A model generated the notes under the pieces. That model saw only the letters and a program-made list of their open reading frames with translations. It was not told where the DNA came from and made no database searches. From NCBI GenBank assembly GCA_040954595.2, contig CM082583.2:10044001-10108000 (forward strand): a stretch of 64,000 bases of DNA. Direction: 5' to 3'. Both the position numbers and the translations under genes were made by a program. Each line of letters starts with the position of its first letter. The stretch's first letter is position 1. Source of the stretch: Balanoglossus misakiensis (taxonomy: Eukaryota > Hemichordata). Shown piece by piece: positions 42,401 to 54,400 of this stretch.

Positions 42401-45400
42401 GGAAGTTTTACCTGGTACAATGCATTTCAAATATTTCTTCAAGTACTGAACATTCCAATGCAACAGGATACAATACAAGAACAAATGCACTCACACATAA
42501 TTACATATGGTTACAAATACAGATTTTTTTTCTCAAAGATATTAACCATAGCAAGCCATCTTTTCGCTCCCAAACCACTGCATCCTGCATGAAGCCTGCG
42601 TTATGCACACTCAGGTAGTTTTACCGGTAGCTAGATTTCCGTAACTAACTCGTGGTGTTGTATAATGACGCTTTGGCTGTTCTAACAAACGTCTTGGCTT
42701 GATGTGTGGTCAACATATTTCTCATGTTTGGTGTTTAACTAAACAGTAATCATCATCTGTGGTGCTTATGCATTCGACTGAATAATTTTTGGTAGACACG
42801 GACATTCTGCTGGTGAGGTTTTTTTTATTTTAAATTTAGGTTTTTTAAACTTTTATTCCAAACTTTCCGCAGTGAAAACATAGTGTCATCCCTGAGTGAT
42901 TTTGATTCTTTTGGTCAGAAATCACTCCCCTGTGGTGCTTTGGTTTTGCAAACCCCATCATGATCATATTCAATGGGTTACATTTTCTGTGATTGACTTT
43001 GGGTAAAAATGATAAATGTATGCAGTGTTTCCTTAAATTGGATTTTTACATTTCAAGTTTGATCATTTGCAAGTTATAGGTGGTGATTAGTGGATTTGTA
43101 GAGCTGGAAAGCATAGGGAAAGATTCCAGGCGGGGATTTTGGGGGGTTGTACCAGAATGCACAGATAGTGCATGTATGTGTACACCATAGCAAAGTTTGC
43201 CAACCTGTACTCTCCTCGAAAGGATGTACATGTATTTCTCATCAAAAAACTCATGACTTTACTGTTTGCAAAAAGTGTGTTTCAAATTTGGTGATCTCTA
43301 TCTATTCCATTGTCAATAGCATCAGTAGTAAGAGTATAATACATCCGCTGCCATACGTCATTTCTTGCGTAAGCCATACTGTTACTATAAAATGATAATT
43401 GGGCAAATAACCTAGCTCCTATACCGCGCAACTTCATTCACATAAAATATGTATGGGCGTCGTTTATGACATACAGTGTAAGCAATTTTTCAATTTGTAT
43501 TCTTTCATAATCTTGTTCAGCTGTATGTGTGTGGCCACTCAGTCAACATACCTTTTCATGTTCTGGAACTTGTGGTTTTCATGGAGGCGTACATCTTCTT
43601 GCTAACGGCCGGAAGTTACAGACATGCTTTTTTTCTGGAAATCATACAAAGTCTTAATTATGGAAAATGAACTGGAAAGGGCAAGAGCGAATTGAATGGA
43701 ACCAGCGTAGCAACGGACATATTTCTGAAGCCACAACTTGTATTATTTTCCAGTTTTTGATTTGATTTTAATTTTTAGTTTTGTTTTGGGTTTGATGGAG
43801 CACAGTACGGCACGGTTGTTTTCTTCCCCTTTCCCAGATCTGCAACAGCAGGAGGCGGAGGAACTGCAGAAGAAACTGCGAGTGTTGAACACCATCATGG
43901 ACCAGGAAATGATGACGCTGAAAGAGCAACACAAGAGAACCACCGGATCTCACTGTATGTGCCCTTCACTTCCAACACAAGTCACCGTATATTTTTCAGT
44001 TTGCACCTTTTATTTAAAAAATGCTTTGCTTTGTTTTGTTTTGTCTTCACACCGCAACAGCTCTTTGTCACTGTATACCTGTCAGTGCCAGTCCACTCTT
44101 TGTAGATCCCCGCCCCGCTGCACTGGTCAGTTGTAATGATATATAAATCCTTTTTTTCTCTGCTTCACAATGCTGACATGACATGAAATGTGTACTTGTG
44201 TGCTGGCTGTGTTTTTAAGAGTAAAAACCATTGTTTTCAATGGTATGGTTATAAGCCCCACAACGTACAGGAAATAGAGGTGAAAGGGTTATTAATGTGG
44301 GGACAAGTTTTAATAGAGAATATTTTTGGTTATAGCTACATGTAAATATATACATGTATATCCCAATTTTCATTATGTATAGACATTGTTATGATATTAT
44401 TATGATAAGTACACATACCATATAAGATCAAGAGGTATAAAGAAATTAAAGATTTTATTAGAAAAAGTGAATAAAATATGTAAGAACTATGTTTATTCTT
44501 ACTGTTTTGTGCTATGGGGTGTTCATAGTTGTGTTTTATAATATCACATGCCTCATGTTGTTCCATTAGTCTGAGTGTGTGTGGTCTCACTTTTTCACAC
44601 AAACAACCTCCCCCACCACCACCTCAAAGGAAATTGTGGACAAACACTATATAACAGAAAATGGTGGGGTTTCCGTACGCTTCTTATGTACGTCAACGCC
44701 GACTGACGTAACCCAGATTTAACCAGTACCCTTTCACCCCCATTTCCCTGTGTAATATGTGGCCAACTGTACCACAGAAAACAATAGATTTGCACCAAAC
44801 CATGGTCATGTGGGGGAAATTGTCATTGGGGGGGGGGGGGGGGAGCGCAGACTTGATGTATGCGTTCTATGGGTAGACACAGCAAATTTGTAAATATTGT
44901 CTGTATATATAATACATTGTAATATGTACATGCATATGTACTTGTATAGTGAGTGTGATAATAGCGAATCTTTTGTTGGGTCACGTGTAACCTACGGTAC
45001 ATGTACTCTAGATGATGTTTTATCTTGTGATGATACCAAGGGTTAAAAAAATAAATGTTCTAGCTGTGAAAGTCAGGTGTGACAATACACCTGATGAGCT
45101 ATTGTTTCTCATTTACATGTATTTGTTTTACTAAAGACAGAGTATGACATCACAATTCGGTGTCTTTTTGACATACCGGTTGTTCTCGCAGATGAGCGTT
45201 TTGTATGTTGACGGAATAATTTTCACTTTGCATGTGTTTGCAATTTGCATGTTCACCCCATTGCTTGTATGGATTAATTCCCTTAGTCCTGCATGAGCTA
45301 TAATCGATGTCTAACATACATGTATATTCTAATTACTGAGACATACATTTTTTTTGTATTTCACCTGTCAGATTCAAACAATGTAATACATTTGTACAGG

Positions 45401-48400
45401 AGAAGGGGTGAATACTCAGACTCGCCTAGCTACAGCTCACAAAAAAGCAGTTTTTCCTAAATAAACTGAACCCCAAACTGGCACATATGTGTTTCATGTT
45501 TGATAGACTTGACTTGTATGTCTTCATTTGAAAAAAACAAATCCAGGATGTAACACTAAAATAGGTATTGAGCAGTTTCCTTTGTTAATGCGGATGTTGC
45601 AATATTTGCCAACCGGTATATAAGGTGTCAACATAGCACAAGGCCAGCTAACGTACATTTGTTTCAAGATCTGGTGACAGCTAGTACCAGGCGGCATTAA
45701 CCTAATACTAGACCTTGGAGAAAATTAGTCGTGAAATTATTCTGAAAATCTCTCCCTACAGCAGTTTTGTGTGAGTGGTTGTTTGCACAGAAGAAGAAGA
45801 AGACTATCAAATAGGTCCAGGTGGTTCGAAAGCAAGGGTCAAGAAAACTAATTGGTATAATATACATGTTATAGCAAATATCGACTTGATTACTGATCAT
45901 TGTATTTTTTTTTTGGCCAATTGTAGCTGGTATGTCTGAAGACAGTGATTACACCAGTGATGTCAATGCCCCAGTGCTGTACAACAGTCCACACCACAAC
46001 GCCAGCGCTCATCAGTATGGGGCCCACTACGCTCGCATGGACTCCTTCCAAGAAAGTGGACGGCTTCCGGACTCGGTAGATTATCCGGATTATCCTGACT
46101 ACGACTACCCCAGAGAACCGGAGGTGAGAGGGGCTGGGATGTGAAATCCATAGAAAGGCCATCTTTTTTAGTGGATGTTAGGGATATATCACGGTTACTC
46201 CTAGTAACTGTGGTGATATTTAAAAATGAGACTGTGATAGACGTTTTTACATGTGTGCCTGGGATGTGGTGAATGTTGCTAATGACAGTGTGTTAAAGCT
46301 GATATTAGCTTCATGGTTTGTCATGACAGAAGAACGCATGTACCACATAGAATATCAGTGTGTTTTAAAATCAGAGTTGTTGTTGCTGTTGGGGTGGGCC
46401 TTATATACTTATATAACTGAAATGAGCAATTTAGTTTGTAACTTTTTTGACTTTTTTGTGTAACAGATGTATGGTGAATATGTTGAGAGAGACGACTACT
46501 ATGATCAGGAATACGGTGACAAAGAGTATGACAGGGACTATGATAGAGACATTGATAGAAGTTATCCCCCGGAAGTGTATCCCCCAGGAGATTACCCGGA
46601 AGGGGATTATCCAGAGGGAGATTATCCAGACAGGTATCCGGAACGAGTGTATCCGGAGAGAGAGTACGTGGAGCATAGGTACAATGATGGTTACCCCGAG
46701 GATTATCAATCGGAAAATTACAGACCGGAGGAGGACGATTTCTATAACAATAGGGACTACCCCTCGCCTCCCAGGAGGAGGGACGAATACTCAGACTCGC
46801 CTCGCTACAGCTCACACAGTTCCCCCCGCCACAGTTTTCATGACCACTACCTGGACTCTCCGCGGGGTAGCCACCGGAGTTCGCCCAGGAATAGTCGACA
46901 GGAGGACTTTTTGTACGATTCCCCTCGGGGGAGCAGAACTGGCTCCCCGCTGCCCTACCCGAGAGATTACTATGACTCCCCCAGGGGCAGCAGGCATAGC
47001 TCCCCGAGGCCGTTGCGCAGGGAATACGACTTGCCCAGGGAGGAGTCCATCATCAGTGAGAGCGACTTGGGCCTGTACCACGATGGCAGGACCAACAATG
47101 GAAGGGACAGTCGCCAGTCTTCGCTCACCATCGAGGGACATCACGACAGCAGACAGTCTCTGCCCACTGATAGGTCAGTCAGATATTTTTTATTCTCTTT
47201 CGAACTGTCTCGTTTCAGTGACAGACTCAACATTTGAATGCTCCACTGCTCAACTCATGGAATTGCTCTGTGTTTAATGTACGTACATTGTACATTACAT
47301 TCCTCTAGATGGCGTCTTTCAGGTGGGCCTATACGTTGTCATTTGGCCTCCACTGCCACTTCTCTCAGACACATTAAAATTCAGGCACCATACACGCTCC
47401 CTTGAAAATTTGCATTATTTACTTTGCCAGGGCAGGTGTTGTTGTTTTTTCATCAAGGTTTTTGAGTCAGTTAGTAACACCGGCTTTCCCATAACATGCA
47501 TATAGCATTATCCAAGATCCTTGTGGTATTATATGAACCCAGGGAAATCCCAATCAGCATGTTGCCTGCCTTTGAAAATGCTCTGTAGTTCAGGGGTGCA
47601 GATTCATTGAACTCTTAATGTGGGCATAGTGTGCATGAGCAAAAACACTTTATTTTCGCGAGTTGAAATTTTCGCGATATCGAGAGAGGCCACTGTTTCG
47701 CGAGTATTAATTTTCGCGTTCTTTTATGTGGGCACAAAAACGAAACTTGCTCATATGTACCCTCTTCAAACCTTATTTAGAACATGTACAGACTGGCACT
47801 GTTTATAGCTGAGCTTGTAGGGCATGGATGATTCATGCAGATAGTGGTTTTGAGTGTCAGTTACCCTAGAAAAGTAATCAGAAGTAAAGCAGAGAGCGTT
47901 GAGTAAATCAGGTCGTGTGCACTTCCATTCCATGAGCGGGTATCCCTTAACACAAAGAACAATCTTTCACTCACGCTCCCAAAACATTTGCATGCAGATC
48001 GGATGACTTTGAGTGGTTGGTGGGATTACCACCTGATTTTGTCAATTGGCTGCACTTTGCACATAATTGAAAAGACGACAGCGATACATGCATGTCAGGT
48101 TTTTTCCTCTGTGTATGTTATAGTTGAACGACCTGTGAGGTAGAGACAGTTTATATCTGTGTAAGGTGACTTTCCAACACCTGGAGAGGCTTGGTCAATT
48201 AGCAATGTAGACCAGTTGCATCCAAAGTTTACCAGGCGGTCATGTAAATTGTCCTCGTGGTAATTTGTTTGCATTACAATCTGTAATGCTTGACTGCTGG
48301 ACATCAGTTGGTTTTGCACTATGAACCAACGTGGTGGACTTGCGACTGTGTTTCGACCTGTCTCATGCAGCTTCTCTGTTGTCCAATAATTTCAGCCCCA

Positions 48401-51400
48401 AAAGCAGTCACATCGGTTCTTCAATTGACATGAGCAGACAGAGCACCATTGAAGATATTCGTTTGGATCCCAACGAAACGGAGGACGACTATTTGGCTGA
48501 AGAGGAGCAGCCGTCCCCAGCTAGAGTCAGATGGTACAGCGCATTCAATAAAGTCCGTATTCATCTTGCTGAGGTAAGTGCCTGTCAGAGTACCCACACA
48601 CATCGTGGTTTCGTTTCGTTTCGTGTTATGGGTGCAGTTTCTGACTACATTGTCAGTTAGGGATCCCTGCTTGTTTTGCAGACTGATGCAAGAAGGTTGA
48701 GTGACTTGTGTGTGCTGTGTTCATGCATATTTTTCGATGCATGCCGTGTATGTTGGATGCAAAGTTAAGGATTGAAATCTGTTGTTGACAGAGTGAATTG
48801 AAGGTAATGGAGTGATGAGTAATGGGGTACGTTATAGGATGGTAGAAATTTCTGGCATGCGAGTCCTGATTGTGATGGATGGGATGCTTTGGATGCCAGG
48901 GCTTGTAAAAGTGAATGATGTACGACTGTGTAATATACATGTATGTTTGTGATGAAACTGCTATTGCAAATATTCACTGATGGAAGGTGCCCCCCCCCCC
49001 ACCTCTCCATAGCAATAAGGGAGGGTAGGGTGAAAATCTCTGTTCCATCTGAACTTGTGGAAGTAGAGAATCCTCGTGAAATGTAAGAGGACCGGGAAAG
49101 ACCTGGCAAGCACGTACACGTCGAGTGCTGCTGGGTTTCCATGGAAGTGATGAGCAGGACTAATCATGTGAGACGTCTGAGTGTGCGCCCCGGCTAATGT
49201 TGTCATCATCCCCAGCCGCAGAGAGTTGCATCCATTTCCAGTGTTCCATCAGAAAAAGCACCATCCATCAAATGCTCCAACACACACAAGGACATGCATG
49301 GATTCTTGAGTGCTCAAGTCGTGTAGTACAAGACTGGAATAGAGGACGTCGGACCAATCTCGCACACACTTAAGGATACCGCGGCACAAGACTCGAATAC
49401 CGATATAGAATACTCTCAACGCAGGAAAGGCGATAGGATTTTATATTCCAGGCTGAAAATGTGAGATTTATCAACCACACATACAAAAGTAGCCGGAACT
49501 TCCATTGATTCTCTGGTAATGTTTTAGAAACATAACATCCCGCAGAAATAAGTGTGTGTAAGCCCCATTGAATTGATAGCGATCTACCAGGCGATCAATC
49601 AGTAGTTAAATGTTGTGTTTGCATAGTTGATGTGCACTGCCGTCTGCCCGTCTCCGCTGTTTTAATAAATAAATTCCATCATATGCCGTCGGAGGTTACA
49701 GATCCAGTTTCCATGGGTGTGGTTCAGTCAGTACTCCAACCTCTTACCAGAAATAGCATTCTCTCAACTAGTTTACTCAGCAGCTGGCCGAGCGGAATTG
49801 TCTGCCCGCAAAATGTAAAATCCACAAAGTGAAAAAAAGTTGTTACGCAAAATTGTGCCTTAAAGAAAATAGAGACAAAAGAGTTGTAACTACATTTTGT
49901 ACCGTACCGACCATCAGTCAGTGAATGAGATGAGCCAGAACTGAAGATATACGTCTTTTCTACTCCAGAACCGTGGAAATTAGAATTCACCCGAGGGTGT
50001 GTGTACTTACGCTGGCCGTCGGCTGACTAATGGCGACATTCAAAAGTACAGGTTGTCTCTTCTCTAGTTGTATTCATTACATGCCCCTTTACAAATAAAA
50101 ATGTGGGGCGTTTTGTGAAAAATAGCACACGAGAGAAAATCCAATTTGAAGTTTATATCAAGCAATGTCATAAAATCGCTGACTTCGGCCTGAATTTGCA
50201 TAGACATCTCTTTAAATCAGTGTAGGAAGTATTCCTTTGTGTGATGTTTTTTTCGGTGGTCGTACTTGTCGTATATATGCGCTGAGGTTTTATGTGTCAA
50301 GTTACGTTTTGAATATTGCCTTGAGACATGGATGCTCCTGTTACTAATGTAAAATAAAATGTCTGTGCTCTTAAAGCACAAGTGTTATGTGTGTGTGGGG
50401 GGGGGGGGGGAGGGTGGTCTGTCTGATGCACATGTACTGCGATGCTCTGTCATGAATAAACCAAGAAGATGAGTATGTATTTGGGACGTTCTGAGCAATA
50501 AATATGAAGGTAAGTTAAATTTTAATCATGGTAGAGGCTGAGTGGAAAATCCACCAAGGTTCTGAATTTATGATGTGCTCATTAGGTAAGTGATATTTAT
50601 TGCCTTTTTATCTTTCATAGTTCTGTATGACCATAAATACTCAATGATGTGTTATATGACTTTCTTCAGCTTTAACATCTACATTGAGGTTTTTTCCCCA
50701 AAAGTTTGTCCGCAATTCTCTGCGTCTAATTGTCAGTGTCTTCATAGCGTTTGCTGTGAGAGATTCTCGAAACCTGGATGACTCCTGGCCAGAATCCAGA
50801 AATGGACATTTACTACAAAAAAATATGACAGTCTCTACGGAACACCTCTGAAGTCTACGGCACACACACACCATGCAGTTGTGCACCTGTTCAAATGGTG
50901 AATTGACAAAGGAATGGACCTATCGAAAGCAACCTTGCGAAGTCCCCCCAAGACATGAATTTGCAGTGGAACTCAGAAGCGCCAAGTGTCAGAAAATGTT
51001 CAACCAGTTTTTGATATCTTGCACTTTCTTCATGGTAACAGCCTCTTCAGCGGGTTGGATTTCTGCTGATAGGTGATAAACTTTGATGTATTGAAGTGCC
51101 TGCGAGAACCTAAGTTGACACCCCTTTTTCCAGCTCCATAATTGCTTCATCTGGGTCTGAGTATTCCGTAATAGCCTTATAAGGTCAGAAAAATGAGGAA
51201 TTACCGATAACTAGTTGCCTGCCGTAGGGTGTAGTGCCTCTTATCCAGAGTTATGAAACTCTACACGTGCGAGCTCATCTGTCTGAATCTGAAGTTACCA
51301 CATGATGAGTGTGAACTACTTGGATTAAGACTGTGACATTATTTCCAACTGGTCTTTCTCGTTCGGTGATCAATCCCCAATGCAGTCTCTCAGTTTGTGG

Positions 51401-54400
51401 ATTAGTTGTGAGAATTCATCCACCATCTATTTAAGAGAACGAGATTGATATTGCACGCCTGTATATTGTCGCACTGGGTCTCCATTTCACTGGAGTGTTT
51501 GAAGTGCGCTTCTTATTAGACGGGCTCGATGAAGTGGTGACTGCTTGAGGCAGAATTTCATGGACATTGTAACTGCGCAACAATTGGCCTGTTTCCGGTG
51601 CTCACTTCAATGTACACCACAGGTTAATCATGAAACCCACTCTGTGTGCAGAAATATAAAAAATCTCGTCCACCTTCATACGGCAGTCCTATCATGCGCG
51701 CTGTCTGACCGTGCTTGTTAACTTTTTCTGGAAGTGTAAGCCTCATGAAACCGATAAATTACTGTGAATGCAGGAATCTGAGAAATTCCACTGCTCAGCT
51801 TGCATGCTTAATTTTCTCGGTTGATTGTTGGCTCATCTTGTGACACGCCAAAGTGGAGTCTAATATACAGTACAAAGTGGAATTTCCTGTGTTGTTTCCG
51901 AAGTGCCATTTATTTCAGAGACATTCGGCTGATTCTTAGCCGAAACGTCTAAAGTGTGTAGTGTTCCAGTTTCTGAAATCTGAATGTATCTCATCTGGGT
52001 GTCAAGTGGCAGTGCTATCCATCCTCTTTGCTCTGCAAGATTTATCGACTGTGGATTGTCTGTCAAGATTTATGTGTTGGTGATTTTCTCTGTTCTTTGG
52101 GGTGTAATTTGCACACAAACAGCTCTTGTGCAGCTCGAAACAGCTCAGCCAACAACTGGTTTTGCAAAAATGCGAATTTATCATTTTTGCTATCAGCAAA
52201 GATTTCCGATCATGAGTTTTTCTAATATTCTGTTTGTATTGGCTTCAATTCGTTACGCAACAGACATTTCATAACTGGGGCTTTTTTTACCCAGCACTGA
52301 AATGAAAACGGTGCGTTGGGCAATGAAAAATCAGATGAATTTTGACAGTGCAGTATGAAATTAGAGTTTCCTCATCAAAAAGAGATTGAGAAATTTACTG
52401 CAACTATATTAGAATGTCAACATTGGCTTCTGTTTTAAAATGGAAATGATGTATTATTTGTCTGTAGTTGAAGGGAATAATGGAGAATGATAGATTTGAA
52501 TGATGTGTAATTACTGTTTAAACAAAAGAACATATTGGCTGTTATGCTTTGCTGGTTTTAATTTTCTCTCAAGGCAGCCAGCCATCAATTTTTTGTCAAA
52601 ATTATGCAATTTTTTTCAAGGAATGACATTTTGGAAAAAGAGGAGCTTAATTCCTCTCTTAATGGAATGGAAAGTAATGAGGATTTTTAAAAACTGTGCA
52701 AGGCAAGGAGTGTGTTTTGAAAGGACTGCTGTCAGATGAAATTCATAATATTGACAGGTAACATTTGCATAACTGATGAGGGCCGCCAGTCTAACTATTG
52801 TGATAGGGCATTAACGCATACACTAATGCTTACCACAAACACGCTTTTTTTTCTCACTCTCTCTCTCGCTCCCCGCGATATTGATTCCTCCAGAAATAGA
52901 CCGTACACGGATCTGCTATTGTCGGCTTGGACGTATTGACAAAATAGTGTGTAATAGATATTCTGATTCACACAGTGTAGCGGTTGCTGAGTGAATTCTT
53001 GGAAGTGACGGGTTTGGTATTTCAACACGGAGCAGTACTGCTCTTAAGAGTGGATTGGTTTTTGGGAGACTTGCCTTCATTACTGATGAAAGAGTGGACC
53101 CTGTCATGCACTTTGAATATAGGAGTCCTCTCGACAGTTGGGACTGGGTAAGTCTTGGCATCTAGACTGAATTTGTGCTTCACTGTGAATGCATACAAAT
53201 GTAGATAAACTTGGGCCTGAAAATATTGAACATCATGTAGAGTGATCACAAAATCCTATTTAGTCAGAAAATGGCCGTCTCTGGTCACTCTAAGGGACAG
53301 GTTGATTTGTGATAGTGTAATTGTTCTTCGATCCCCATCCGAATGTCCGGTACAGGGGCTAAAAAATGCTTTTAATGTCTTTGACATATTTTCCCAGAAA
53401 CCTTGGATGGCCTTTGACAGGGGTCACATCACAATGTCGGACATATGATACTTCCAAAACACCAAGCTTTTAGGTTTAAAATCTTTAAGTATGTTGACTA
53501 ACTTTTTCGCCATATCATTGTCAGTGAAAATGTTTGTTTTTACCGTACGATGAAACCCAATATCGCAGCTACCATTTACCAATACATGGGGAGGGGGAGA
53601 GCTTGATGATGTGTTTTTTATCACGAGGAAGTTATGACTCTAGAGAGATATCTCTGGTCTTCTGAACTTAAAGCAAAACTATTAATTAAAGCAAATTCAT
53701 TGTTATGAATTATCTAGCTTGTTTTCTTTCCATTTTTATAATTTGTCAAAAATCTACCTTCACATCATCCCCAAATTAACCAATTCATTTGTGCTAATTC
53801 TATCCTCTGAATTGTAAATGACAACTTCAAGTAGTAAATATTGTGATAAAAAAATTGATGTAAATATTTGAGAAAAATCAACACTTGGGTAGTTTCGTTG
53901 ACTAATTAAATTTGGTAAAGATTATTTTATTGAATTTTGGAAACGACAGATTTACATAATAAAAAGAAAACATCTAAAAGTGTTTCCGCTGTTGATGGCA
54001 AAGTGTGTTCCGCGTTGACAGGTGTTATACAGTGTAAATAGAGTTCACATTACTGTAAAAAAAGTGTAATACAATATGGATTCCTATACTGGCTCAGTTA
54101 TTAAACTCCAATGCGGTTTCATGTGTCAGAAATGATGATCAGATGTTAGGAGCTCAAAGTTTCATCTCTTGCTGTTTTATTTTCCCCGCAGTATTAGAAA
54201 TTAATTGTTTGCATACTAAAATGTCATTATAAGAGCTGAACACAACGTGTATGTCGCATTAAAAAGCATCTGGATCAGTCGTATCATTTCTAGTACCAAA
54301 GAACCCTAAATTGTACCATGGTTTGGTCCAAAAGCATTGTTTCTATAGTGAAGTTGGACCTCTACAGAGGGAAACTGGGTTGAAAGGGTTAAAAGCATTT

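Larger units (their letters stand above)
43955..45926 (+). other. unc-13: Intron 4 of the window, 1.97 kb, repeat-bearing
   Basis: The intron holds two members of the TTAACCCTTTCACCCC repeat family in opposite orientation (44225-44291 and 44721-44808), a 16-nt poly-G run (44828-44843), several TACATGTA words, and a 43-bp near-copy of part of exon E6 (45398-45440). No convincing extra exon was found. The vertebrate segment equivalent to CCNWNYFGWG is not recognisable here. Confidence 0.85.

Noticed and set aside
42278-42618. Read-through of E3 into intron 3 as a longer exon
   Set aside because: A strong GTAAGT donor exists at 42278, E3 joins E4 in phase to give the conserved FELPYD…, and the read-through peptide has no homology.
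45932-46144. Separate small gene starting at the ATG in E5
   Set aside because: The frame continues from E4, and the DSDY…NASAHQY motifs belong to the Munc13 linker.
46447-47277. 276-codon ORF on the + strand, the longest in the window
   Set aside because: It overlaps exon E6 in a different frame. The E6 frame (46467-47173) has the splice-phase continuity, conserved neighbours and repeat structure. The overlapping openness follows from the Tyr/Asp/Pro/Arg codon bias, as do the minus-strand ORFs at 46321-46815 and 46812-47144.
48370-48395. Earlier acceptor for E7 (CATGCAG at 48370)
   Set aside because: Joined to E6 in its real phase it gives a TAA stop after six codons. The acceptor at 48395 keeps the frame.
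50873-51076. 67-codon ORF ([18 protein letters not shown]…) as an additional exon
   Set aside because: It has some coding-like look, but no clear acceptor or donor pair in phase 0 and no similarity to Munc13.
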